Of a DNA stretch of 64,000 nucleotides, positions 1-8,273 are shown piece after piece (position 1 is the stretch's first letter; each line of letters starts with the position of its first letter). Origin of the DNA: Gordonia insulae (GTDB taxonomy: Bacteria > Actinomycetota > Actinomycetes > Mycobacteriales > Mycobacteriaceae). The notes under the pieces are model-generated. The model was not told where the DNA came from. It ran no database searches and saw nothing but the letters and a program-made list of their open reading frames with translations. The stretch lies in the NCBI RefSeq assembly GCF_003855095.1, contig NZ_CP033972.1:4278001-4342000 (forward strand). The letters run 5' to 3'. The position numbers were made by a program, and so were the translations under genes.

Positions 1-710
1 CGGGTCTGCGTGCCGTGGCGCAGCAGTACATCGCCGGCGTGGATCTCACCGCGGATGCCCGTGCCCGGGCGGAGAACCTGGTGGCGACACTCCTCGTACC
101 CGGTGGGGTGCAGGCGAACTCGTCGCTCTTGGGCCTGACACGGATGGCCGCACCGGACCGCAACGCCTGGCCGCTGGTGGCCCTGCGCACCGCCGGCCGG
201 GCGCGGCCGCCCGGGCAACTGCCGCCCGACGTCGTGAAGATCCTGACGAATCTGCAGGAGATGCAGAACCTCATCATGTGCAACGAGAACCAGGCGCCGG
301 CGCAGCCGGCGCAGGTCCCCGCGTCGGTGTTCGCCAACTACATCGTCGGCGACATCTTCGACGGTCCGGGCCTGATCTACCAGTCGGGTATGGCGTGCGC
401 CGGCGCCCCGGCGGTCACCCGCCCGGTGGCCGTGTCCAATCGTGGACTCGCGGTGCAGCCCTTGCAGATCCAGAGTGTCGGCGATCCGCAGACGCCGTAC
501 CGTGGCTCACTCGAGATGCAACGTCGGATGCGCAGCCACCTGATCACCGTGGGCGGCGGTGACCATGCCCAGCTGGGACGTAAGAACGGTCCCTTGGACG
601 GTGCCCTGGTCGAGTATCTGCGGACCGGCCGGACTTCCGTGCGTGCCGTACCCGAACCGCCGATCACCGCATCCCTCACCACGGCGCCACGCACCGTCCT
701 CGGCCGATGA
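1..710 (+). CDS. Alpha/beta hydrolase, C-terminal part with TAP-like domain (partial)
   Basis: The reading frame is open to the left edge of the window, so this is the 3' end of a longer gene. The visible 235 or so residues resemble the C-terminal half of the actinobacterial tripeptidyl-aminopeptidase-like alpha/beta hydrolases, which are usually exported. The segment near 478-495 (SVGDPQTP) would carry the catalytic Asp and the segment near 556-573 (GGGDHAQLG) the catalytic His; the nucleophile Ser lies upstream of the window. The typical closing motif GPLDGALVEYLRTG follows. The stop overlaps the next start by four bases (ATGA), which suggests translational coupling to the kinase-like gene. 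The substrate cannot be read from this fragment. Confidence 0.75.
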   Translation, partial: GLRAVAQQYIAGVDLTADARARAENLVATLLVPGGVQANSSLLGLTRMAAPDRNAWPLVALRTAGRARPPGQLPPDVVKILTNLQEMQNLIMCNENQAPAQPAQVPASVFANYIVGDIFDGPGLIYQSGMACAGAPAVTRPVAVSNRGLAVQPLQIQSVGDPQTPYRGSLEMQRRMRSHLITVGGGDHAQLGRKNGPLDGALVEYLRTGRTSVRAVPEPPITASLTTAPRTVLGR

Positions 711-1252
711 TCGCTGCCACCCTCGACGATCAGCTCGACGAACTGGCCGCCGAGATGGTCTCGGGCATCGTCGCCATCGACGGACCGTCCGGGGCAGGCA
801 AATCGACCGTGGCCGACGAACTGGTGGCGCGCCTTCGGGCCCGCGGCACCGGTGTACAACTCGTCCGCACCGATGATTTCGCCACCTGGGACGACCCCGT
901 CGCCTGGTGGCCGGAGCTGGAAACCGATGTGCTGCAAGCCTTCATCCGCCGGCACGACTACCACTATCGCCCGCGCGTGTGGCGCGGCGGTGTACCCGAA
1001 CCGGGCAAGCTCGTCTGGCTGCGCTGGGAGCCGTTGCTGATCATCGAGGGTGTGTCGTCGGCGCGGCGGCGGATCGCCGAACGACTCACGTACTCGCTGT
1101 GGCTCGACGGCGGTCCGTCGGCCGAACGTCTCGAGCGGGCGGTGGCCCGTGACGGCGAGGAATCCCGGCCGATGCTCGAGCGGTGGCAGCAGTTCGAGCG
1201 CGGGTGGTTCGCGGTGGATCGCACACGGGAGCGATGCCGGGTCCTGGGGTGA
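707..1252 (+). CDS. P-loop (uridine kinase-like) protein
   Basis: A 181-residue cytosolic protein with a Walker A motif GPSGAGKST at residues 26-34 and a TDDF segment after the second strand, as in uridine kinase and related nucleoside kinase-like proteins. A second strand-like segment, LLIIEGVSS, resembles the Walker B region of the family. The family phosphorylates nucleosides or small metabolites with ATP, but the substrate here is unknown. The start ATG overlaps the stop of the upstream hydrolase gene by four bases, so the two are likely co-transcribed. The length is typical of the short actinobacterial (d)NMP/uridine-kinase-like proteins. Confidence 0.7.
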   Translation: MIAATLDDQLDELAAEMVSGIVAIDGPSGAGKSTVADELVARLRARGTGVQLVRTDDFATWDDPVAWWPELETDVLQAFIRRHDYHYRPRVWRGGVPEPGKLVWLRWEPLLIIEGVSSARRRIAERLTYSLWLDGGPSAERLERAVARDGEESRPMLERWQQFERGWFAVDRTRERCRVLG

Positions 1253-1298
1253 CGGTCGTGCGGATCGTGACCTGATCCCGACGGGGTTACCGTGGGGT

Positions 1299-2018
1299 GT
1301 GGGCTACCACAGCATCGGCGAACTCGACGCCGATCTCATCGAGTGCCGGGCCTGTCCGCGGCTGGTCGCCTGGCGTGAGCAGGTGGCGCGGGAGAAGCGG
1401 GCGGCCTTCGCCGACCAGACCTATTGGGGACGCCCGGTGCCCGGCTTCGGCCCCGACGACGCGCGCGTGCTGATCCTCGGACTCGCGCCCGCCGCGCACG
1501 GCGCGAACCGGACGAGCCGGATGTTCACCGGCGACCAGAGCGGCGACGTACTGTTCCGCGCGCTCCACGACGTCGGGCTGGCCAATCAGCCGGTGGCGAC
1601 GTCGGCGGACGACGGTATGGAGTTGTTCGGCGTGCGGATGACCGCACCGGTGCACTGTGCCCCGCCGCAGAACAAACCGACCGTCGCCGAACGTGACCGA
1701 TGTGCGCACTGGCTCGATGCCGAACTCCATCTGCTCCTGCCGACGTTGCGGTCGGTGGTGGTGCTCGGCGCCTTCGGCTGGCAGGCCGGCCTGCGGTCCT
1801 TCGCCGACCTCGGCTGGGCGGTCGACCGGCCGCGGCCCAGGTTCACCCACGGTGCTCGCACGGTGATCCGGCTCGATGACCGGGAACTCGCGGTGTTCGG
1901 GAGTTATCACGTGAGCCAACACAATACGTTCACCGGACGGCTGACGCCGCAGATGCTCCGCGACGTACTCGGCGCGGCTGCCGACCACGCCGGCCTGACT
2001 TCGCGAACCCGTCGTTGA
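1299..2018 (+). CDS. udgB: Type 5 uracil-DNA glycosylase UdgB
   Basis: A 239-residue DNA-repair enzyme of the UdgB family, which removes uracil and some other deaminated bases from DNA. The iron-sulphur cluster ligands are visible: C16 and C19 (CRAC), C120 (PVHC) and C135 (DRCAHW). The motif GLAPAAHGANRT at about residues 61-72 is the family's active-site loop, which lacks the catalytic Asp of classical UDGs, and a late GSYHVSQHNTFTG segment matches the second motif. The frame is open much further upstream, but it overlaps the kinase-like gene there. GTG at 1299 is the first start after that gene ends, and it fits the N-terminus seen in relatives. Confidence 0.88.
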   Translation: MGYHSIGELDADLIECRACPRLVAWREQVAREKRAAFADQTYWGRPVPGFGPDDARVLILGLAPAAHGANRTSRMFTGDQSGDVLFRALHDVGLANQPVATSADDGMELFGVRMTAPVHCAPPQNKPTVAERDRCAHWLDAELHLLLPTLRSVVVLGAFGWQAGLRSFADLGWAVDRPRPRFTHGARTVIRLDDRELAVFGSYHVSQHNTFTGRLTPQMLRDVLGAAADHAGLTSRTRR

Positions 2019-2097
2019 CCAATCCCGACACGGGTAGGCTGCGATGGGCACGGCGATCGACGGGCGATCGGTGCGCGAAGGGAGTGGGAGGCGCCTG

Positions 2098-2262
2098 ATG
2101 AGTAGTGCGCTCGCGCAGTGGTTGGGCCGCAGTCCTGATTCCCGATGCCGATGCGGGCACCCACGGGATGCCCATACCCACTACCGTGCGGGTACCGATT
2201 GCGCCATCTGCGGGCCCACCGTGTGCGCACGATTCCGGTTCGACCGCTTCCACCGGGGGTGA
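2098..2262 (+). CDS. Small Cys-rich (zinc-ribbon-like) protein
   Basis: A 54-residue protein beginning MSSALAQWLGRS with the pattern CRCGH...CAICG...C, which could bind zinc. GGGAG at 2086-2090 lies seven bases before ATG 2098 and decides this start over an in-frame ATG at 2044. Similar short proteins exist in Gordonia and Mycobacterium relatives, but I know no function. It ends three bases before the convergent gatD stop, so it probably shares the transcript starting upstream with udgB. This is a hypothetical protein with good coding signals. Confidence 0.6.
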   Translation: MSSALAQWLGRSPDSRCRCGHPRDAHTHYRAGTDCAICGPTVCARFRFDRFHRG

Positions 2263-2265
2263 CGT

Positions 2266-2988
2266 TCAGCCGCGTCGCCCGGCCGCGAGGCGTTCCTTGC
2301 GCAGTCGCTCCACCTGTGGAAGATGCAGCGGGGAAAGCGAATCCACACCCATCGCGCGTTGCAGGAGATGATCGGCGAGCTCAGGATTGCGGGCCAGCGC
2401 CGGTCCGTGCATGTACGTCCCGAGTGCCGTGCCCTGGATGACACCCTCGGTGCCGTCGCCGACCCCGTTCCCGACACCATGCCGGACGCGGGCCAGTGGC
2501 CGCGCGTCGGATCCGAGAGTCGTTCCGCCGCGGTGGTTCTCGAATCCGCTCAAGGGTGCCTGCAGGCCATCGACGGCCGGCTCGGTGACCAGCTCGCCGA
2601 TGCTGCGCGTCGCCTGGGGTGCGGTGGTGAGGTCGAACAGCGAGATCCCTTCCACGCGTTCGCCGGCCGACGTCTCGTACCAGTGGCCGAGTACCTGGAT
2701 GGCCGCGCAGATGGCCAGGACCGGCCGGCCAGCGGCGGCGGCCCGCTGGAGTCCTGGGTAGCGGGTGAGATGCCGCGTGGCCAGGCGTTGGGCGTAGTCC
2801 TCGGCACCGCCGAGGGTGTACACGTCCAGCGAGTCGGGCACCTCGTCGTCGAGGGTGATCTGCACGATCTCGGCGTCGATGCCGCGCATCAATGCGCGCT
2901 GGCGCAGGACCAACGCGTTGCCGCCATCCCCGTAGGTGCCCATGACGTCGGGCAGGACCAGGCCGATCCGGAGGGTCGATTCGCTCAC
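2266..2988 (-). CDS. gatD: Lipid II isoglutaminyl synthase glutaminase subunit GatD
   Basis: A 240-residue class I glutamine amidotransferase that supplies ammonia to MurT for amidation of the alpha-carboxyl of D-Glu in lipid II. The nucleophile is C94 in LAICAAIQVLG and the catalytic His is H194 in GTYMHGP; the early DVMGTYGDGGN segment is typical of GatD. The elbow reads CAAIQ where many class I amidotransferases have CxGxQ, which I believe is usual for this lineage. GTG at 2988 overlaps the murT stop by four bases (GTGA), so the pair is translationally coupled. Amidation is often essential and affects cross-linking and lysozyme resistance. Confidence 0.93.
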   Translation of the reverse strand: MSESTLRIGLVLPDVMGTYGDGGNALVLRQRALMRGIDAEIVQITLDDEVPDSLDVYTLGGAEDYAQRLATRHLTRYPGLQRAAAAGRPVLAICAAIQVLGHWYETSAGERVEGISLFDLTTAPQATRSIGELVTEPAVDGLQAPLSGFENHRGGTTLGSDARPLARVRHGVGNGVGDGTEGVIQGTALGTYMHGPALARNPELADHLLQRAMGVDSLSPLHLPQVERLRKERLAAGRRG

Positions 2989-4271
2989 TGCCCCGAACCT
3001 CTCTGCAGGTCGGCGCCCCGCGCCCGCTCGGCACGGTCGAGGGCGACGCCGAGGTCGCGAAACGCGGTGTAGTTGGCCAGGACCTCCACCCGCCCCGGTG
3101 GACAGGACTCGATCGCCTTCATCGGGTTCGGGATGGTGGTGTGTTCGGCGCCTGCGTAGAGCAGTCGTACAGACAGGTCCGCGGCGCGTTCGCCTGCCGC
3201 GATCACCTGCATCGTCTCGAAGGCCTCGAACCGGACGTCCCACAGCCAGGAGAGATCCTCGCCGTCGGGGACCTGCCCGTTCACCGCGATCACCAGGCCG
3301 TCGGCGTCCTGGTCGATCATCGACAGTGCCTCCTGCCATCCGGCGGGGTTCTTGGCGAGCAGGGTACGCACGGAGTGGTTGCCGACCTGATGGATGCCGT
3401 AGCGGCCGGCGACCTCCCCGACGGTGCCGACCGCGGCGACCGCCTTCGCGGGATCGGCGCCCATCGCGACCGCTGCGGCCACTGCCTGCGCGGCATTGCC
3501 CCGGTTCGCGCGTCCGGGTACCGACAGGGTCATCGGCGACACGAAACCATCTGGTCCATAGAGATTCTCGTCGTCGAACCACCAATCGGGGGCCGGCCTG
3601 CGGAACTGCTCGTCGCCGCTGGAGTGCCAGTCGTCGCCGTTGCGGATGATCGGTTCGCCGGTGCGTGGGCAACTCACCGAGTCGCCGACCCAGCCGGCGC
3701 CCGCGGCCACCCAGACGACCTTGGGTGCGTCGAAGGCGGCCGAGGTGATGAGCACATCGTCACAGTTGGCCACGACCGTCGTCGCCGGGTGCCGGGCGAT
3801 GCCATCTCGCAGGCGCCGTTCGATCATGTTGATCTCGCCGACCCGGTCGAGCTGGTCGCGCGAGAGGTTGAGCATCACAAGGACTTCGGGGTCGACGGCA
3901 TCGCTGACGTGGGGCACGTGCAGCTCGTCGACCTCGAGCGCGCAGATGGATGCGGGGCGATGCAGGGTGAGGGTCGCGATGATGCCGGCGTCCATGTTGG
4001 CGCCGTCGGCCTGGGTGGCGACCTCGCCCAACTCGGACAGCGCCGCCGCGGTCATCCGTGTCGTCGTCGACTTGCCGTTGGTGCCGGTCACCAGCGCGGT
4101 ACGTTTGCCCGCGGCGAGGCGGCCCATGATCTTCGGGTCGATCTTCGCGGCGACCAGGCCACCGATCATCGAACCCTTGCCGCGGCCTGCGGTTCGTGAC
4201 GCCCAGCGTGCCGCGGATGCGGCGGCCAGTGCGACGTTGGTGCGCATCGGTGTTCTCACGCGGTCGGGCAT
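2985..4271 (-). CDS. murT: Lipid II isoglutaminyl synthase subunit MurT
   Basis: A 428-residue Mur-ligase-like ATP-dependent subunit that works with GatD on lipid II at the inner face of the membrane. The P-loop TGTNGKST is at residues 62-69, followed by a Mur ligase central domain and a DUF1727 C-terminal domain. Firmicute MurT carries a Cys4 zinc ribbon in the middle domain; here that region (SCPRTGEPI onwards) has a single Cys. The frame is open upstream to 5090, but that stretch is antisense to the esterase gene. ATG 4271 is taken as start, with ATG 4247 possible. The promoter must lie in the 63 bases shared with the divergent esterase gene. Confidence 0.9.
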   Translation of the reverse strand: MPDRVRTPMRTNVALAAASAARWASRTAGRGKGSMIGGLVAAKIDPKIMGRLAAGKRTALVTGTNGKSTTTRMTAAALSELGEVATQADGANMDAGIIATLTLHRPASICALEVDELHVPHVSDAVDPEVLVMLNLSRDQLDRVGEINMIERRLRDGIARHPATTVVANCDDVLITSAAFDAPKVVWVAAGAGWVGDSVSCPRTGEPIIRNGDDWHSSGDEQFRRPAPDWWFDDENLYGPDGFVSPMTLSVPGRANRGNAAQAVAAAVAMGADPAKAVAAVGTVGEVAGRYGIHQVGNHSVRTLLAKNPAGWQEALSMIDQDADGLVIAVNGQVPDGEDLSWLWDVRFEAFETMQVIAAGERAADLSVRLLYAGAEHTTIPNPMKAIESCPPGRVEVLANYTAFRDLGVALDRAERARGADLQRGSGQ

Positions 4272-4322
4272 GGCATCGAGTCTGACACAGGCGGTCGGGG
4301 CCGGCGCGACCGTCTTCTTGGG

Positions 4323-4334
4323 TACGCTCACGTC
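4323..4334 (+). promoter_or_regulatory. Leaderless promoter -10 element of the esterase gene
   Basis: TACGCT at 4323-4328 matches the actinobacterial TANNNT -10 consensus and sits six bases before the GTG start at 4335. No Shine-Dalgarno sequence is visible. Transcription would therefore start at or next to the start codon. This is an inference from position and consensus. Confidence 0.5.
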
Positions 4335-5393
4335 GTGAGTCAGGCCACAGCGATGTCGCTCGAGTTCCCCGCCCGCGTGCAGCGGGCCCTGATGCGCGGG
4401 GCGGGTCACCTTCCGCCCGGGCTGCTGCGCTTCGTCGGTCAGTGGGGACGCGTGAACGCCGACGGGGACCGGTTGGCGCCGGAGATGGCGTTGACCGGCT
4501 GGGTGGCCGAGCGTCTGCCCGCCTTCGCGCTCGCCGGGAAGTCGGTGGAGCAGGCCCGCGCCGATGTGCGGGCGAACGCGTCCACGATGGCGGAGAAGCT
4601 GCCGCCGATGGCGGTCGAGGAGGATCTCGTCATCGACGGCCCCGGCGGTCCGATCCCGGCGACGCGATATCGGGCGGAGGTCGATTCGGCCGGCATCGTC
4701 GTGTTCTTCCACGGTGGTGGCTGGGTGGAGGGCGACCGCGTCAGCCACGACAACCTCGTGCGTCGTCTCGCGATCTCCACCGGCGCGGACATCGTGTCGG
4801 TGGATTACCGGTTGGCGCCCGAGCACCGATTCCCCGCCGCGGTGGACGACGCGCTGGCCGCCTGGCGTCACGCCGTCGCCACGGCACCTGCCTGGGGTGT
4901 GCCGACCGATCGCATCGCCGTCGCCGGGGACAGCGCGGGCGGCAACCTCGCGGCGGTGGTCGCCCAACAGGTCCGCGGCGACGACGTCACGCCGTGTCTG
5001 CAGATGCTCATCTATCCGGTCACCGATGCCTCGACGAAGCGGCCGTCGCGGCTCGAGTTCGCGACCGGGCTCTACCTGACCGACGAGCACATGGACTGGT
5101 TCCTGGACAACTACGTTCCCGACGTCGAACAGCGGACCGATCCGCGGGTGTCGCCGCTACTTGCCGACGACCTCGCCGGCCTCGCACCCGCCTATGTGAT
5201 CGTCGCCGGCTTCGACCCGCTCCGCGACGAGGGCATCGCCTACGCCGACCGATTGAAGGAGGCGGACGTCCCGGTGACCCTCGACCGGGCGGGCAGTCTC
5301 ATGCACGCCTTCGCGAACATGACCCTGATCAGCCCGGACGCCCGGGCGGCCGTCGATCGGATCGGTGCGGCGCTCGCCTTCGCCCTGCGCTGA
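4335..5393 (+). CDS. HSL-family alpha/beta hydrolase (esterase/lipase)
   Basis: A 352-residue esterase of the hormone-sensitive-lipase (LipW/LipN/NlhH-like) family. The oxyanion-hole motif HGGGW is at residues 126-130 and the nucleophile S200 lies in GDSAGG. FDPLRDEG carries the catalytic Asp and SLMHAF the catalytic His near the C-terminus. There is no signal peptide, so it is probably cytosolic. Family members hydrolyse short- to medium-chain acyl esters. The GTG start appears leaderless. Its 3' end is overlapped on the other strand by the reading frame of the EamA transporter gene for about 240 bases. Confidence 0.85.
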   Translation: MSQATAMSLEFPARVQRALMRGAGHLPPGLLRFVGQWGRVNADGDRLAPEMALTGWVAERLPAFALAGKSVEQARADVRANASTMAEKLPPMAVEEDLVIDGPGGPIPATRYRAEVDSAGIVVFFHGGGWVEGDRVSHDNLVRRLAISTGADIVSVDYRLAPEHRFPAAVDDALAAWRHAVATAPAWGVPTDRIAVAGDSAGGNLAAVVAQQVRGDDVTPCLQMLIYPVTDASTKRPSRLEFATGLYLTDEHMDWFLDNYVPDVEQRTDPRVSPLLADDLAGLAPAYVIVAGFDPLRDEGIAYADRLKEADVPVTLDRAGSLMHAFANMTLISPDARAAVDRIGAALAFALR

Positions 5394-6320
5394 GGCCGGC
5401 GTCGGCGGCATCGGCCGCGAACGTGGGGCGGCGAGGACACCCGCAGCGCAGCCCGCGATCACCGTGGCCGCGCCGAGGATCTCCAGCACGCCCGGGGTCT
5501 CGCCGAGCACCAGCCACGCGGCGGTGATCCCGACGACGGGTACCAGCAGCGACAGCGGCGCGACGCGGCTGGCCTCGTACCGGGACATCAGCATCGTCCA
5601 GAGTCCGGAACCCGCGACGGTGCCGAGGATCACGGTGTAGGCGAGTCCTGCGAGCGCCAGCGCTCCGGTGTGCGAACCGAGGGTCGTCAGCGATTCGATG
5701 CCGGCGGTCGGACCGTCGAACGCCAAGCTCATCAGCAGGAACGGGATCGGTGGGACCACCGACATCCAGAGGGTCATGCGGAGTGGATCACCCGGCCGTG
5801 CGGGCTGGACGCTCACCGCGAGTCTGCTACCGATGTTGCCGAAGGCCCAGCCCAGGCCGCCCAGGACGGTCAGGATCATCGGAATGATCGCCGCGACCCC
5901 GAGTGAACTGTGGGTGGCGCGATCGATCCCGATCAGGATCATGCCGATCACGGCCACCGCGATACCGATGACCTGGAGCGGGCTCATCCGTTCGCGCAAG
6001 AACAGCACACCGAGCAGCACCGTGAACGGGGCGGAGGTCTGGAGCACCAGCGACGCGAGTCCGGTCGGCATCCCGAGGTCCATCGCGAGGAAGAGGAACG
6101 AGAACTGCAGGACGCCGAAGCCGACCGCGTACAGCAGGAACCATCTGACTTGGACCCTGGGGAAGCGTACGAACAGCACCACCGGGATCGCCATCACCGA
6201 GAAACGGAGCGCGGCGCAGAAGAACGGCGGGAACTGATCGAGGCTGAATCGGATCGCGATGAAGTTCAGTCCCCACAGCACGACCACGCTCAGTCCGAGG
6301 AGCCGATCGCGAGTAGTCAT
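5157..6320 (-). CDS. EamA (DMT) family exporter with long antisense-overlapping tail
   Basis: A membrane transporter with two EamA repeats and about ten predicted helices over the first 310 residues (MTTRDRLLGLSVVVLWGLNF onwards). Relatives export amino acids or other metabolites. The family normally ends soon after the last helix; here the frame has no stop until 5157, adding about 75 hydrophilic residues read antisense to the end of the esterase gene. ATG 6320 is preferred from the conserved N-terminus, but ATG 6329 and TTG 6356 are also in frame and no site has a clear Shine-Dalgarno sequence. An inverted repeat at 6379-6393 is shared with the lysR promoter at 9.3 kb. Confidence 0.8.
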   Translation of the reverse strand: MTTRDRLLGLSVVVLWGLNFIAIRFSLDQFPPFFCAALRFSVMAIPVVLFVRFPRVQVRWFLLYAVGFGVLQFSFLFLAMDLGMPTGLASLVLQTSAPFTVLLGVLFLRERMSPLQVIGIAVAVIGMILIGIDRATHSSLGVAAIIPMILTVLGGLGWAFGNIGSRLAVSVQPARPGDPLRMTLWMSVVPPIPFLLMSLAFDGPTAGIESLTTLGSHTGALALAGLAYTVILGTVAGSGLWTMLMSRYEASRVAPLSLLVPVVGITAAWLVLGETPGVLEILGAATVIAGCAAGVLAAPRSRPMPPTPASAQGEGERRTDPIDGRPGVRADQGHVREGVHETARPVEGHRDVRLLQSVGVGDALVAERVEAGDDHIGGCEAGEVVGK

Positions 6321-6378
6321 GACGACCATCGTCGTGGCGGTTTTCGTACAGCACAATCGAAATAAATCGCATCAATGA

Positions 6379-6393
6379 TGTAGCTGAACTACA
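6379..6393. promoter_or_regulatory. Inverted repeat TGTAG-N5-CTACA upstream of the EamA exporter
   Basis: TGTAG at 6379-6383 and CTACA at 6389-6393 form a perfect 5-bp dyad with a five-base spacer, 59 bases upstream of the exporter ATG. The same dyad and spacing recur at 9266-9280 before the lysR gene. LysR/EamA pairs are common in actinobacteria, so this is likely the operator of that LysR protein. Confidence 0.55.
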
Positions 6394-6436
6394 CAATCTC
6401 GGCGGTGCGGCCGACGTTGTCGTCGGCGGACCGGTG

Positions 6437-7456
6437 TCAGCGCCAGCCGAGCTCCGGTGCGACGTGCGTCAGGATCGACTCGATGACGTGCGCGTTGTAC
6501 TCGACGCCCAGCTGGTTCGGCACCGTGAGCAGCAGGGTGTCGGCGGCGGCGATGGCCTCGTCCTCGCGGAGCTGCTCGATCAGCTTGTCCGGCTCGTCGG
6601 CGTAGCTGCGTCCGAACCGCGCGACGGTGTTGTCGATCACGCCGACCTGATCGTCCTCCGTTCCGCCCCGGCCGAAGTAGGCGCGGTCGCGGTCGTCGAC
6701 GATCGCGAAGATGCTGCGGCTCACCGACACCCGCGGTTCACGGGCATGTCCTGCCTCTGCCCACGCGTCGCGGAAGCGCTGGATCTGCTCGGCCTGCAAC
6801 TTGTGGAACGGCACCCCGGTGTCCTCGGTGAGCAAGGTGGAACTCATCAGGTTCATCCCCTGCTGCGCCGTCCATTCGGCGGTTGCGCGTGAACCCGCAC
6901 CCCACCAGATGCGCTCCCGGAGACCGGGGGACCGGGGCTCGATGGGCAGTGGTCCGGGTGGATTCGGGAACATCGGACGCGGATTGGGCTGGGCGAATCC
7001 GCCGCCCTCGATGACCTGTAGGAACACATCCGCGTGCCGTCGGGCCATCTCGGCGTCCGATGAATCGTCCTCCGGCACATAGCCGAAGTACTTGTAGCCG
7101 TCGATGACCTGCTCCGGCGAGCCGCGGCTGATGCCGAGCTGCAAGCGCCCGCCCGAGATCAGGTCGGCGGCACCGGCATCCTCCGCCATGTACAGCGGGT
7201 TCTCGTAGCGCATGTCGATGACGCCGGTGCCGAGTTCGATGCGACTGGTCTTGGCGCCCGCGGCGGCCAGCAGCGGGAAGGGTGATGCCAGTTGCCGGGC
7301 GAAATGATGCACCCGGAAGTAGGCACCGTCGGCGCCGAGTTCCTCGGCGGCCACGGCCAGGTCGACGGACTGCAACAGCGCGTCCGATCCGGACCGGACC
7401 TGCGAGCCCGGCGCGTCCGACCAATGGCCGAACGACAGGAAACCGATCTTCTTCAT
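6437..7456 (-). CDS. LLM-class flavin-dependent oxidoreductase
   Basis: A 339-residue luciferase-like monooxygenase with the family's TIM-barrel signatures: an N-terminal KIGFLSFGHW strand, LGADGAYFRVHHFA, ELGTGVIDMRYENPLYMAEDAGAADLI segments and GRLQLGISRGSP. Such proteins use reduced FMN or F420 to oxidise a wide range of substrates; nothing here tells which. It lies 44 bases downstream of the isochorismatase-like gene on the same strand, so the two are probably co-transcribed. ATG 7456 is the only sensible start, though the region just upstream shows no strong Shine-Dalgarno sequence. Confidence 0.85.
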   Translation of the reverse strand: MKKIGFLSFGHWSDAPGSQVRSGSDALLQSVDLAVAAEELGADGAYFRVHHFARQLASPFPLLAAAGAKTSRIELGTGVIDMRYENPLYMAEDAGAADLISGGRLQLGISRGSPEQVIDGYKYFGYVPEDDSSDAEMARRHADVFLQVIEGGGFAQPNPRPMFPNPPGPLPIEPRSPGLRERIWWGAGSRATAEWTAQQGMNLMSSTLLTEDTGVPFHKLQAEQIQRFRDAWAEAGHAREPRVSVSRSIFAIVDDRDRAYFGRGGTEDDQVGVIDNTVARFGRSYADEPDKLIEQLREDEAIAAADTLLLTVPNQLGVEYNAHVIESILTHVAPELGWR

Positions 7457-7500
7457 ACCGGGTTAAATGGAACTCGGGTCCGGTTAATTCCCGGGCATGG

Positions 7501-8133
7501 TCACACCAGGGCCGCGCGACCCTCCACGGCCGAACTCACCAGATTGCTCTTGGGGAGTGCGCTGCCCGAATCGAGCGCCGCCCGCCAGTCCGCGGTGGTC
7601 GCGACCGCGGCGAAGTTCGACTGCAGCAGCACCATCAGAGTCTGGTGCAGAGCTTCGGCGGACACCGTCCCGGCCTCGTTGGCGAGGTGGATCGCGCCGG
7701 TCGCATCCGACAGGATCTCGCTGGTCAGGCCGAGTCCCTCGGCCTCCACCGCGGTCGCGATGTCGCAGTTGTTGGCCATGAACCCGACGATGGTGATGGT
7801 GTCGACGTCGTGTCCGGCGAGCCAGGCGGCGACCTCGGTGCCGGCGAACACCGACCCGAACTGCTTGCGCACGTACTCAGCGGAGGTCGGGGCGGCCTCG
7901 ACGATCGCCGGGTGCAGTTGCCACCCGGCGGTTCCCTCGGCGAACACCGGCGTCCCGTCGGGGTAGGTGTGCTGGACCACGGCGACCGGGATGCCCGCCG
8001 ATGTCGCGGCGTCGAGCGCGGTCACGATGTTCGCGAGCGCGTCGTCGCGCGGCGGGTACTGGATCTGCAGCGGCCCGTCGAAATACTCCTGCTGGACGTC
8101 GACGACGATCAGTGCGCGGCGTGGTGTGGTCAT
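7501..8133 (-). CDS. Isochorismatase-family cysteine hydrolase
   Basis: A 210-residue cytosolic hydrolase. The catalytic triad of the family is visible: D12 in VVDVQQEYF, K90 in VRKQFGSVF and C123 in FMANNCDIAT. With an intact nucleophilic Cys it belongs to the nicotinamidase/carbamoylase-like branch rather than to true isochorismatase. GAGGAG lies eight bases before ATG 8133 and decides the start over an upstream frame extension. It heads the likely operon with the LLM oxidoreductase and is divergent, across about 140 bases, from a GlxA-type regulator that is the obvious candidate to control it. The substrate is unknown. Confidence 0.85.
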   Translation of the reverse strand: MTTPRRALIVVDVQQEYFDGPLQIQYPPRDDALANIVTALDAATSAGIPVAVVQHTYPDGTPVFAEGTAGWQLHPAIVEAAPTSAEYVRKQFGSVFAGTEVAAWLAGHDVDTITIVGFMANNCDIATAVEAEGLGLTSEILSDATGAIHLANEAGTVSAEALHQTLMVLLQSNFAAVATTADWRAALDSGSALPKSNLVSSAVEGRAALV

Positions 8134-8273
8134 GCTCGGTCTCCTCGGGTGTGCGGAACGGGTATGGCCAAGCCTGCGCCGGTGTGGTTCCGTTGGGGAG
8201 TGGCCCGCAGGCGTACCTGCGATGAGATCGGGCCACATTCGGTGCTCGAGGTGCCCACCGCTGACGGAGGATC

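Noticed and set aside
4272-5090. N-terminal extension of murT up to 5090
   Set aside because: It is antisense to the esterase and has no similarity to the Mur ligase fold; the family begins near 4271.
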